Assembly (NCBI GenBank): GCA_030272585.1
Contig: BSYQ01000013.1
Span: forward strand, 2,604,001-2,668,000
Origin: Bryopsis sp. KO-2023
Taxonomy: Eukaryota; Chlorophyta; Ulvophyceae; Bryopsidales; Bryopsidaceae
Direction: 5' to 3'
DNA: 64,000 bases
In this document: piece after piece, positions 53,401 to 62,632 of the stretch
Layout of the letters: every line of letters begins with the position of its first letter
How positions within the stretch are numbered: position 1 is the stretch's first letter
Notes under the pieces: generated by a model
The model's input: only the letters and a program-made list of their open reading frames with translations
Told to the model about the DNA's origin: nothing
The model's database searches: none
Program-made: the position numbers and the translations under genes

Positions 53401-53966
53401 CCCCAGGGATGGGTACGCGTTGCAGCCGTTGTTCAAAACCGCCCGGCTCCAACGCGTACATCCCAACCGCCTGTAAGTTTGCTAACACACCCGGGCACCA
53501 CCGACACTGCTCGCGAGACCGCTTTGGAAAATCCTGGAAAGCGTGTGCCAAGGATGTGTTGGCCATCCTCGTGGCCTTGCGGCGCCCCGACCTCTTCTGC
53601 CGCGGACGCGAACTCACGCTGGGGGACATCCCGGCGGCGGACCTTTCATGGATCCCGGAGTATCGCCCTGGCATCACCGCCGACGAGGTCTTCCAAAATC
53701 GCTGCTGGCGATGCGAAGCGGAAGCCAGAAACTTCCCAACGACGGCATACTGGCGCACGCTGACGGCGGAGATGTGGGGGCGATACCCCGAGCTCCGTCG
53801 GCCGTTCCCTGACGAGATCCCCCTGGAGAGAGGCAGCGCAGCCAAGCGGCCCCGAGAAGACGAAGGTCCAGACGATCCAGCAGCAGGAGGAGAGCCGCCG
53901 GAGCACTGTCGCGGAGGTCAGGGAGGACCGCCACCACCACCACCACCGCCGCCGCCGACAGCCTAA
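50475..53966 (+). CDS. int: E3A integrase with long C-terminal extension
   Basis: ATG at 50475 (GAGAATGG, MDPWADAELMEF) is the first in the frame and is shared with E1 (MDPWKDTELMEML). Two stops in the same frame separate it from RT, so it is not a simple pol fusion. HHCC and D,D-E motifs are as in E3B. ATG 51825 (GCGACCATGT) starts the signal-like MFRFVCFLAIICGVLSSGG, after which about 690 residues of low-complexity and Cys/His-rich sequence follow, ending in a poly-Pro run. No second strong membrane segment is seen. Confidence 0.9.
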   Translation: MDPWADAELMEFLKTTALPAEKRAKARVRKRGQRYRWVGGDLHPLKCLSKQGEWLEVPKEEQRPTVVRKVHRENAHIGGRGLCQKVQQRYWWPYIRKEVEQVWQTCHSCRRSQKAPKERHPLRQHIPLRAWERLGMDLITLPTTGTGEKYVIVMVDYFTKWTIAGALTSKRSSAVAAWLKASVFHPYGPPASIITDNGSEFEGEVAELLQQWGVQLRKGRPYHPETNGLVERMNREIQQLLRRECGGGITPQWPEKLQEVIYAINTREHTSTGLSPAKALFFREFSTKTKRNERLAELRGELRRADAVELQRQVTLRFMNEERKAQEGSIARALQKARVKQQLGHLWETIRRGKAPAELKVGDMVMLCSTRFPYHPKEMEFNQGPWMVQELRGDLVKVGQTPRDAWTVDRVQCRLIERTDVEESRGGSAEKPDSGGELLDEFALFESPATMFRFVCFLAIICGVLSSGGGGVGPIGGAREGGGDQPERGGSGSSQGGGGNQPGQGNDDTPMAESGSLDTADLEAEYGLQEEETVEELVSEPMVEIALPAAGPSQPPPVELPATFRNLPVELQMDAVAAYFAAILASHMTQPETQNVATQTDEEEQRDQGSQATCDMVPWNQWEQQRRRMKKMADLLDRQKDRIAELTGKEKGSLHPRSSHPRKKTVKNLKAGDIGEGGKPPPQLGPEDLEEATATLTGEQPLHQPGQGGLEGSTAATAATATTAATGGGQHEETTVGEGSGLVGSEAGTGEKVGEEQPTTPEDEPPAPADVIPGSPPHPQPLSAQEWAEVQREERDRSLAGHQPLPGMHYRRGWEERVSQPRVEEPDPVPFAHQAEQAGPQDPPAELPTTEEVPPASQLVLLPPGPIRPPAPPMAGPRPPRPFQMFQNVQAPFAFGAGTPTGTTPGLSQSGTPASKGGAPRKGPTTRLASGKGKLKKVVLDFSGTDTETGEDEGPPDGTAPGDGKGQHGQSSGGGTPGMGTRCSRCSKPPGSNAYIPTACKFANTPGHHRHCSRDRFGKSWKACAKDVLAILVALRRPDLFCRGRELTLGDIPAADLSWIPEYRPGITADEVFQNRCWRCEAEARNFPTTAYWRTLTAEMWGRYPELRRPFPDEIPLERGSAAKRPREDEGPDDPAAGGEPPEHCRGGQGGPPPPPPPPPPTA

Positions 53967-54834
53967 AAAGGGGGGAAGGTGAAAAAAAAAAAAAAAAAAA
54001 AAAAAAAAGAAAAAGGAAGGAAAATGGGGGAGGGGTGACTGTTTGTTTTTGTTTTTATTGTTTTTATTTGTTTTTGTTTTATTGGTTTTCATGAGAATGG
54101 CTATGGAGACAGCCTTCTCAAAGAAAAGTAGTAGCTGAACTGGATTGGACCAGTAAGAATGGAAAAGAAAAGGAAGTGAGGAAGAGAGAGTAAGAGTTCA
54201 GAGGTCAGGGTTCTTTCTTGAATCTTTTTGATACATGATTTCAAGTTGCTATGAGGGTTAGAGATCAGACTGTCTGCTGCTGAAGTGGGCAGGCAGTAAA
54301 ACACTGTGGCAGGAGTGGGTGTCTGATGGGTTAGGTATCTTTTTGGGGGAAGGCATGAAAAAGGGGGGGGGGGGGGGGAATAAACAAACAGAAACCTCTG
54401 GTTATTGGACCTGAGAAAAAAAAAAAACAAGAACAAGCCTACTGGTTGAGAAGGCAGGTTGCTCAGTATTTCTAGGGATGAAGTGAACAAGCTGACAGAA
54501 CAGCTGTGGATTGTGTTGTGCTTGTGTTATCAAGGTTAACAGACATTTTTCCTGTTGTGCAGAAAGTGATGATTGAAAAAAAAAAAAAAAACTTTTATTT
54601 TGGATCCCAACATACTGACACTTAGCACTTGTTCTGTAGTACTGGGGACACTGCATCTGCGGACTTAGTGGTTGAATAGGCAGTTAGGTCTTTCTATTCA
54701 CCACTTCTCCAACAGTTCTGACCCCAGTTATCTTGAAAATGGAAGTCTAGACACAGAAACAGTTCAGAAAAGAGGGGAGAGGATGTTAAAACTTTTGGGG
54801 ACAAAAGTTCAGGGAGGAGGGGAGTGGTTACAGC
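53967..54834 (+). other. E3A 3' untranslated region and purine tract
   Basis: Long A run near 53982-54008, G run near 54365-54379 and further A runs. AGGGAGGAGGGGAG at 54811-54824 is the likely plus-strand primer. It is followed by T and GGTTACAGC (54826-54834), which with the LTR start makes the palindrome. No ORF. Confidence 0.8.
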
Positions 54835-55372
54835 TGTAACCCCAAACCACGTCGCCTCCACCGTTTTCGTCACACTGGCCAAGGCCAGAGTGCTATCGGG
54901 TAGAGGAGGGGTAGTTAGGACAGTCCAGCCACAGTCTGGAAAGTAGCAGTCCAGCTGCGGAAATGACGAGGTTGGACGGTCCTAGGGGTAGAGACTAAGG
55001 GAAGGGATTGAGGGAGGTTAGGAAGATCAGCTAGGCTTGATAGGTTAGGTAGTCCCCATCAGTAGGTGGGATCCTAGGTGATCAGTGGGACTAGGGTGAG
55101 TCAGGCGGCAGCCTATTTAATGGCTGATCTTAGGTTATTGGACATTCTGGGTGAGGTTTTTGTGTTTATTCGAGTTTGGACCTTTATTGATTGTTGTAAG
55201 AAAGCTTGTGTGAAGAGTCCTGAGTAAGGTGCCTTGCAAAGGCCGTGTGATCAACCTCAAGAGGGGCTGTCCCCACTTCCGCCGTTCCCGTTCTGCAGAA
55301 ACGCCATCACCACCGTTAAGTACGGCTGCAGGGGTGACCCCAGCGGTCAAGGTTACCCTATTTGTGGTTACA
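54835..55372 (+). repeat. E3A 3' LTR
   Basis: 531 bp (54835-55365) plus GGTTACA (55366-55372), then TSD CCCGGG. Confidence 0.93.
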
Positions 55373-55378
55373 CCCGGG

Positions 55379-56484
55379 ACATGTTTCCGCTACCACGGAT
55401 CGAGGATGCACTGAACCAATTCGCAGAGTCGAAGTACTTCACGGCTCTGGACCTTCGCTCGGGATACTGGCAAGTTCGGATGAGCACTACTGCTGCGGAG
55501 AAGACGGCGTTTACTACCCAGGAAGGACTCTACGAGTTCGTGGTGATGCCATTCGGCCTCAGCAATGCTCCGGCTACATTCCAGAGGATGATGAACAAGG
55601 TGTTGGGACCACTGCTATGGAAGGGAGTAATTGTATATTTGGACGACATTGTGATACACGCGACCACTTGGGAAGAGCATCAGCGTCTCCTGAAGGAAGT
55701 ACTGAGCCGCCTCCGCGAAGCTAACCTTCGCATCAGTCCGCGGAAGTCCGACTTCGGCTTCCGGGAACTGCTGTACTTGGGACACATCGTGGGGAAGAAC
55801 CAGATACGGATGAACCCAAGGAAGACTTCCAGTGTTTCTTTGCAAGTGCCGCCAATCAACGTGACAACCCTGAGGTCTTTCCTAGGCCTAACGTCTTACT
55901 ATCGGCGTTTCGTGCGCGATTATGCGAGAATTGCAGCACCGCTGAATGAATTGCTCAAGAAGGATACGGTATTCAAATGGGGAGAAGCTCAGGAGAAAGC
56001 TTTCCAAACGCTCAAGGAGAGGATTGTGGCAGAACCAGTGCTGATGCCACCACAGCCGGACAAGCCTTACATTTTGCAGACTGACTGGAGCAACCAAGCT
56101 ATTGGAGCAGTACTGAGCCAGAAGGATGATGATGGAGTGGAGAGAGTCGTCGCTTATGCAAGCAAGTCACTCAGCGCTGCGGAGAAGAATTACTCTGCTG
56201 TCGATGGTGAATGTTTGGCAGTGGTGTGGGCATGTACTTACTTTCGCCCTTACATCTATGGAAGGGAGTTCACTCTGCAAACGGATCAACGGGCGCTGCA
56301 ATGGTTGATGACTGGCACCCGCTTGTCCGGACGACTACTTCACTGGGCACTGCGACTTCAGGAGTTTGATTTCACCATTCAGTACCGCCCAGGAAAAGCT
56401 AACGGCAATGCTGACGCCCTATCACGATTACCAGTGCCGCAGGAGCACAATGTTTCCATCGGTGCCACCGTTCTCCAACCATGA
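55379..56484 (+). pseudogene. pol: E1 pol, third fragment (RT palm and RNase H)
   Basis: Continues from VTTR|D. FTALDLRSGYWQVRM, VMPFGLSNAPATFQRMM, VIVYLDDIVIHA, LGHIVGKN, LRSFLGLTSYYRRF, then RNase H LQTDWSNQAIGAVL, VDGECLAVVWA, LQTDQRALQWL and ANGNADALSRLP. Stop TGA at 56482-56484. The sequence itself is undamaged; it is broken only by E2 and E3A. Confidence 0.93.
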
Positions 56485-56657
56485 ATTGAGATCTCTGATC
56501 TAGATTCCCTTTTTTTCCAGGAAATAGTTGGCCAACTCCCTGTAAAAGGGACACGACCCGGATGCTAGGAGACATCAGCTTGAAGAGGAGGGACTGCAGA
56601 CCCAAATTTTCGTGCTTTTCTAAGAAAGAAAGGGTGGTGGACTGGAAAAAGTGGAAA

Positions 56658-57224
56658 ATGGATCCATGGAAGGATACGGAGTTGATGGAAATGCTGCAGG
56701 ACAGGAAGAAATGGGAGAAAGAAGCGAGCAAATCGAGTCGAAAGAGAGTGTTGAGAAAGGCAAAGAGATACCGCTGGAGTGCGGATGAGAAACAGTTGGA
56801 GTTCAAGGACAAACAAGGATGTTGGAAAATTGTGCCTGAACCAGAGAAACGCGCGGATGTGGTCAGAAAGGTGCACCTTCGCCACAGTCATGCAAGCGGT
56901 TTGAGGCTCCAGACTTTGGTAGCAGAGAAGTACTGGTGGCCAGCAATGAGAGAAGAGTCGAGAAAAGGCAGGCGAGGATGTGCTGCCTGTATGAAGAGTG
57001 AGAAAATGCCGAAGGTGAAAGTTCCACTGCGCCAGCATATCCCACTGCGGCCGTGGCAACGACTAGGGATTGATCTAGTAACACTAGAGGAGAGCACGGA
57101 GGGCTTTCATTATCTAGTAGTGGCGGTGGACTACTTCACGAAATGGGTGATGGCAGGATCCCTGCGGACAAAAGCGAGTGCTGAGGTGAGCCAGTGGTTC
57201 CTGGCCGAAGTAGTGCAAAAGTAA
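56658..57224 (+). pseudogene. int: E1 integrase, truncated
   Basis: Begins at MDPWKDTELMEML (ATG 56658; an upstream in-frame ATG is at 56562). HHCC zinc part: VHLRHSHASG...CAACMKS. The core starts with LGIDLVTLEE and VAVDYFTKWVMAG but stops (TAA) soon after, so the second Asp and the Glu of the triad, and everything after, are missing. It cannot be an active integrase. A GTAAGA at the stop leaves a spliced extension possible, though no downstream exon is seen before the LTR. Confidence 0.88.
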
Positions 57225-57297
57225 GAAAAGAAACAGTGGGGGAAGGGTTTTTCCTTGGAAGGACTTTGTTTTGTTTTTGTGTGTGGGAGTGTTGAGA

Positions 57298-57466
57298 AGG
57301 AAACAGTGAAGTGTTTCCTGGGTTTTTCTGGGGGGTTTGATATAACTGGAACGGAAACAGTTTTGGTGTTTCCTTTGTGTTCGCTGTGAATTCTTTGATG
57401 TATAGAGTGTTTCTTTGTTTGGTAGTCTGTTTGGTGATGAATAAAGAAACAGTGATCAGTTTCTTT
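57298..57466 (+). repeat. Three hairpins built on GAAAC in the E1 3' region
   Basis: AGGAAACA/TGTTTCCT (57298-57305, 57312-57319), GGAAACA/TGTTTCC (57353-57359, 57367-57373), AAAGAAAC/GTTTCTTT (57443-57450, 57459-57466). All stems are perfect, with 6-8 nt loops. They fill the space where E3 has the rest of integrase. Function unknown. Confidence 0.8.
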
Positions 57467-57579
57467 GCGTATGGAAATAGTGAAAGAAAAAAAAAAAAAA
57501 AAAGACTAACCCCTTACGCGATAGCAGTGTGGTCGCCCTTGTGGGACACAAGGCTTTCCGGGGAGGGGAAGGTCACAGC

Positions 57580-58173
57580 TGTAACCTTCATTTTGAGGGT
57601 CAAGAGCAGGCGAAGGGTCTTGTGGAAACAGCCCATGCCAGAAACAGCTCTAGGAAAAGGATAGAAAAGGCAGAACTGTAAGAGAAAGTGGGTAGGAAAC
57701 ACTGGGACAGTTTAGCCGAAACAGACGCTGGCAGGACTGCTGGTTTAGGAGAAACTGCCACTTGAGCAGTACTGCGGTAGTCAGTTATAACGGTTACGAA
57801 GGGGAATGGATTGATCTAGTGACAAAGGGCTTAGTCAAGGTTCCAAAGGGATCAGAGAAGACTAGGGTAGTGTTGGAATAGGTTGATCCATAGGGGTTGA
57901 GGTGACTGATGCCTAGGAAGAACCTAGGATATAAAGGGCAGTGCTGTGGGTTAGGGTTAGGTTCCCATTCTGGTTGAGACTGTTCTTGCTAGAAGCACAG
58001 CCGATTGGCTTTGTAAAAGACTTCGTTTGAACGTGTATTCCTTGGGTTTCGACTCCGTTTCCACCACTGCAACAGCTACAACAGCCACTACAGCCGCCAG
58101 ACTGCAGACAAACACAGTGCTGCAGGGCTGTGAGGGCCCATCGCCTGCCAGGCGCACCCATTTGTTGGTCACA
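57580..58173 (+). repeat. E1 3' LTR
   Basis: 587 bp like the 5' LTR (57580-58166) plus GGTCACA (58167-58173). Upstream are the purine tract GGGAGGGGAA (57561-57570) and GGTCACAGC (57571-57579). TSD AATATA follows at 58174-58179. Confidence 0.93.
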
Positions 58174-58463
58174 AATATATATACAAAACCAAAAAGTTCC
58201 TGAAAAACCTGGAGAAAAAAGTACCAAATACAAAAAGTAGATTTATTGATCATACCTAAATCAAATGTTCCATAGTCCAAAGAGCAGACCTCGCTGCTGA
58301 AACCTAATCATATTAATAAAGTGGATGCCCAACTCCTCACATTAACAAAGTATTAAGCCTGGTGCCCAGTCGAAAGGAGTATAATTCTAGATCTCTCTCA
58401 CGATGGAACCCAGTTTCTTGTACTCAAAAATGCATACAACCCTGTTGTGAATCAGGCAAGCAA

Positions 58464-58734
58464 TTACTTGCACCACCCCCACCACCACTTGCAACCACCG
58501 CCGCCTCCTCCACCACCACCACCACCTCCGCCTCCGCCTCCACCTCCGCCGCCGCCTCTCCAGCCAACCACTACGAACCAGTCACTTCATTAAGCACCGC
58601 TGATCACTAGCCCATCGTGTACAATACAATCCAAACCGTCAAAGTCTGAAAACAAACCACATTAAGTACTTACACTTTCTGCCACCTCCGCCTCCTCCTC
58701 CACCGCCGCCTCCTCCTCCGCCACCACCACCACC

Positions 58735-58765
<31 letters not shown>

Positions 58766-59099
58766 CCGCCACCACCTCCTCCACCACCACCGCCGTAGCT
58801 CCACCGACCCCAGCCAAGCAGGCCACGGCTCACTGAAAAAAATTAGGGTGAGTTGAGTCAAGGAGTCCCAATGTGGGGCGGGGTCACAAAAAGATACGGA
58901 ATGTGCGGTTCGAATTCTTACCATGAGGCGCGTCATCGAAGTCTGCAGGGAAAAGGGAAAAAATATCAATCGCCAGTACTCAGCATTTAAAACCAAAAAA
59001 AGGCCAGAAGTCGAGCGTGGGTTATTTACCGAGACGGGAAGAACTGGCGGAGGCCAGGGCCAGCATCGCAAACAAAGCAACGACAACGATCTTGGCCAT
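58464..59099 (-). CDS. Small secreted glycine-rich protein with Trp/Cys tail
   Basis: Exons 59099-59030, 58942-58922, 58832-58674 and 58555-58464 on the minus strand give 113 residues with matching phases. It starts MAKIVVVALFAMLALASASS, a clear signal peptide. A short acidic linker (DFDDAPH), SRGLLGWGRWSYG, a long uninterrupted Gly run, then a Cys, a second Gly run and the tail GCKWWWGWCK. A role as cell-surface or matrix structural material is inference from composition. The 3' exon has a weak polypyrimidine tract and is the least certain part. TATAAAA lies 115 bp upstream, and a possible AATAAA (58247-58242) lies downstream. E1 ends 290 bp beyond the stop. Confidence 0.7.
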
Positions 59100-59213
59100 T
59101 GTGCTGATTCTTTCTTTCTTGCGCAGTGCTTGCTAATTAAAAAGATGGGAATGCAACGCACCACCTGAAACTCTCAGGGATCGATTCATGACCAAAGCGA
59201 ATGGAGAGTGGGG

Positions 59214-59220
59214 TTTTATA
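59214..59220 (-). promoter_or_regulatory. TATA box of the glycine-rich gene
   Basis: TATAAAA on the minus strand, 115 bp upstream of the ATG at 59099, in GC-richer flanks. Confidence 0.65.
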
Positions 59221-60229
59221 GGCAGGATGGCTGCGCAGCAAAAAAGTGATGATGGAACTGGGTGGTTTGAAGTATTTCATCGTAACGCCAAAAAAGGACT
59301 GCCATGTGTTCTCATCCAAATCAAAGAAGCGCCACCAGAAGTTTTCGTCTGGATTTGAAACCCACAGATAATTACATCACGTCGAGCTTGGATGAGGTCT
59401 TGGAGCGGTCATTACGCCACAAGCATGGCGAGTATTACACGATAATTGAACGTTTTCAAAGAATTTATTTCTTAGGGGTCAGATTTTCTCGATCGAGCGC
59501 CATGCTGGGGGTAGGTCAAGGAGGCGGCTGCAAGGTGAGCTCCTCCCACGAACCCACGAACAAAGAGCGGATTGAAATTAAAAAATAACAAGCATGATGT
59601 GAAGATTCGATCTTCTTGGTGGGCGGCGGCGGTGCGATCGGGGGCGAAATGAAGAGGTTGGTGCATGTGGGCTCTATGGTTTTGGGAGAGAACGACCTTT
59701 CTTCTTTTTCTGTGACATTATATGGGGAGCGCAGCATCGATCCAATTTTTATCTCTCAGCAACGAGTTTCCATCCATCGAAAAGCGTTTTTGGTTGCATT
59801 CTTGTGCAGCGTCAAAGTGAAGGCTGGAAGAATACGTTTTTGAACGTCGGCAGTATCCGCAGCCGTCGCGACATTTCATCGACTCACCATCCCCGGGCCA
59901 TGGGCCATGCCTACCACAAATCCAGCACCCAATTTAATCGTCGATTTTTATGTCATGGACTCAATCTGCTCTTGAAGCCATCCCATGTGTTTGCTTGACT
60001 ATACACTGCATAATTTTATTCTGTTTTTTATTATTTTCCCAGTGTCTTCCATGTGACTGACAGCATGTCGTTTTCTTGTTAATATTTTCTTGCATGTTTT
60101 ATCGACATGTCAATCCCATCTTAATATAATTGATTGTTGAAGGTTTTGTTTTTTCTGTTTTGCTTTCCTAGTTGGGAGTGTTTACCCTTTCCACAAAAAA
60201 ATGACCCCCCAAAAATGGAACATTTTCAG
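59221..60229. other. Region without a supported gene
   Basis: Contains an open stretch of 94 codons from 59304 and shorter ones, none with recognisable motifs or convincing splice sites. It may hold first exons of the gene sampled at 60230. Confidence 0.4.
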
Positions 60230-60448
60230 AGAAGCCGCCCCTTCACATCAAGCAAAGCATCCAGTTCGCCGAGACTCATTTCAAAAACATCTTGAAGGAA
60301 TTTTGGGTGACGGATGTCAGTCATGTGGAATGGGTGAATGCCATCAAGAGCATGATTTTGGGAAAGTCCACCTATTGCTCAACATATCACATGAAAGCCC
60401 CCACATGGAATCCAGATGGAATCTCGGTTTCAGAATTCCTTGGCTCAG
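60230..60448 (+). CDS. Internal exon of an unidentified gene
   Basis: Flanked by TTTTCAG and GTAAATC, entering and leaving in phase 1, with an open frame of 73 codons of ordinary globular composition (KPPLHIKQSIQF...VEWVNAIKSMILGKSTYC...WNPDGISVSEFLGS). A phase-compatible final exon could run from about 60784 to a TGA near 60858 (DPPVESAPPPAEKK...). No family recognised, and the first exon was not found. Confidence 0.4.
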
Positions 60449-60859
60449 GTAAATCTTCTTCTTTTTTTTTTCTTATTATTCTTTGTTGGTGGGTTTTCTT
60501 TTTAAAGAACTCTTGGTTTTCTTAGAGTACAAATTAATAAATACATATCAGAAACAGATAAGGATATTTTTTCTCTCCTTCTCTACAAGACTCTTTTTTC
60601 TGATAGTTTTAGCACTCAACACTTTCATGGGCTGGAAGAAAGATGTATATGATGTCCAAAATCCGAAAAAATTACAATGCAAATTACAATTACAATGTTT
60701 TTTTTTATCGGAAATTACAATGTACAATTATTATACATCATGTCTTTCGATCTATTAAGAAATATTTTTCTTCTTGGTGAAAGACCCCCCAGTGGAAAGT
60801 GCTCCGCCACCTGCAGAGAAAAAAATAAACACTGGCACCCAAAGTCAAGAAACCTGAAT

Positions 60860-62400
60860 TTCCTGAAAGCAAACCAATGGGCCCACCTCAGGTGTGAAAT
60901 TTTTTTTATACAAGAGAAGATGTGTGTTTTTTAAAAACTGATAAGAAAAGTAATAGAACTTTTCATCATAAAAATTGAACACAAGGCAGTTTAAAGGAAA
61001 GAATAAAATCAATCTTCCATTACTACTGTGTTCTTTTCAACACGTTTTCAATAGGCTTGCATTAGAAATGGGGCTTTTAAGCAATGTGATTTTTTAAAAA
61101 AGAATGATGTGATTATGAAAAAGAGTGATATGATGTGACAAGTGCACCCAACAAGATACTGGAAGCCACAGGTTGACAAAACAAATCCTGCTCATCTGAT
61201 GTTTTTGATGCCGAAAAGAAGGTAAAAAAAAATAATATTTGTGTTTCATTTTGATCAAATAGATTGGTATGTAAAGGACAAGCCTACCACTCCCTAAACA
61301 AACAAAAAACAGGAAAAAAACATCTTAGTGTTTTTCGTCTTTCCTTCTTTTTAACAGCGGTCGAGAGAAAATCCTGGTATGATCAAATCATGAAAGATTC
61401 AATCATATGCATGTGTTTTTCAGAAAGGAAAAACTCTACCTCCCTTCTGTTTTTTTTTAATTCAACAAGAAGCATCGAACAGAGCAGACTGCGAAATGGA
61501 AAGAAAATTTCATTAGAGTGAAGGCTTTTTTTTGTGTATTAAATATGGTGCGCAGTTATGGGGAACCCAAGGATTAAACTCTCTTGATGTGGGAGGGATG
61601 CTTTAAAGAATAAAAATCTTTGCTGGGAATGGGGGGACATTGAAACAATAGAGAGTGAGTTTTTGTGTTTTCTTTTACTTTTTATCCTTACAGTGTTTTA
61701 ATTGAACAAGTGGTGCAGAAAAATCCTCTTCAGCTGTTGTGCTCACTAAAGCCTCTGAGAAAGGATCAACGCAAGAAAATAAAACAACGGAAGAGAGTTG
61801 GCCCTATCTCTCTGTCCCTCTGCGTCTTTTTCTTCTCCTAAATAAAAAAGGAACTAATAACTTCTCCTAAATCAATTTTTGACTAATATTTCAGCAGCAT
61901 GGCACCCAAAGTGAAAATATGACCTAATTGCAGCTATCAGCACTGGAAAACTTGAATGTTTGGATTAGTAAAAACCTTTTGGACCCAGTCGGTTCCCTCC
62001 ACCAAAGTTGAAAAGATGAAAAGTATCGGGGAAAGGGGGGAGAGGATGGTTGCACCCCGCTCCAACCAACGCGGGGTGCCGTGGAGACCTCCTAACCTAT
62101 TTGTCTCCCCCTTCCTTGGGCCGGCGAGGAAAAAAAAAAAAAAACCTTGGCCGACCCCTTTATTTCCTCCCCCCCCATCCCCCAGCCACCCCTCACTCAA
62201 TGCTCCCTACCTGGAAAGAAAAACGTTTTTTTTTATTTAAAAAAATCAGATCTGTTTACATCTCAAAAAAAAATGGGATAGTAGCTTAGGTCTTTTAGAT
62301 TTTGTTCATTCAACCCGAGTTTTTTTAAAGCCAAGTTGATTCAGCTTTGAAACATCTAAGCAAGTGTCGAAAGATGTGTATACAGTAATTTAGTTGGAGA
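60860..62400. other. AT-rich region, possible short exons only
   Basis: Several short open stretches next to AG/GT sites (near 61360-61420, 61460-61510, 61700-61760) could be exons but cannot be joined with confidence. A GC-rich hairpin is at 62052-62079. No RNA gene recognised. Confidence 0.35.
62052..62079. repeat. GC-rich 9-bp hairpin
   Basis: GCACCCCGC and GCGGGGTGC, perfect stem, 10-nt loop TCCAACCAAC, standing out in AT-rich sequence. Confidence 0.85.
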
Positions 62401-62605
62401 AAAAAAAGGACAGTAAATTTATCAACTGTTGTTGTTGCTCTCACCAAAGTAGGTGTACTTTGGTCGGCTCCAGAGACCTCTGATCCTGTCTCGAAAATGG
62501 ATGATAGCCACCCACAGCCACTACCATTCTGTCCACTTGGAGTTTCGGTATCATTCCAAACCTGCCAGAAAACACCACCAGTTCATGAAACAAACAGCTG
62601 AGATC
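62401..62605 (-). pseudogene. Inverted partial duplicate of the BFN gene (one exon with intron flanks)
   Basis: The minus strand aligns with 2180-2395: upstream intron (ATCTCAGCTGTTT... and CTGGTGGTGTT), the exon (62561-62445, with GCTGTGGGTGGCTAT and ATTTTCGAGA) and downstream intron (AGAGCAAC...GATAAATTT). Both splice sites persist (GGCAG|G and CTTTG|GTGAGA). In the BFN frame there is a stop after TEW and the exon is 14 nt longer, so the domain is dead. Intron sequence in the copy shows it arose at the DNA level, not by retrocopying. Confidence 0.8.
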
Positions 62606-62632
62606 AATCTGGCCCTGCGATATAAAATATTC

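Larger units (their letters stand above)
29970..55372 (+). mobile_element. E3A: large Ty3/gypsy-type element inside E1 RT, itself split by E3B
   Basis: The ends are TGTAACC...GGTTACA, with TSD CCCGGG at 29964-29969 and 55373-55378. Its own length is about 12.5 kb without E3B. The order is LTR, PBS, extended gag-protease, RT-RNase H, separate integrase ORF with long extension, 3' UTR with homopolymers, purine tract, LTR. The two 531-bp LTRs look identical and all ORFs are open, so the insertion is recent. Confidence 0.95.
19809..58173 (+). mobile_element. E1: outermost Ty3/gypsy-type LTR retrotransposon, interrupted by E2 and E3A
   Basis: The ends are TGTAACC...GGTCACA with a 6-bp duplication AATATA at 19803-19808 and 58174-58179. 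The order is LTR, PBS, gag-protease, pol (RT-RNase H), truncated integrase, hairpin-rich 3' region, purine tract, LTR. Without the inserts the element is about 8.4 kb. Its pol frame is restored exactly if E2 and E3A plus one TSD copy each are removed, so pol was intact when they landed. The two LTRs differ at two visible sites (20340/58111 and 20389/58160). Integrase ends after the first catalytic Asp, so E1 is defective or depended on integrase from another element. Confidence 0.95.

Noticed and set aside
58362..58610. Plus-strand ORF rich in Pro, Thr and Ala opposite the glycine-rich gene
   Set aside because: Complement of Gly codons; the minus strand has a signal peptide, TATA and consistent splice phases.
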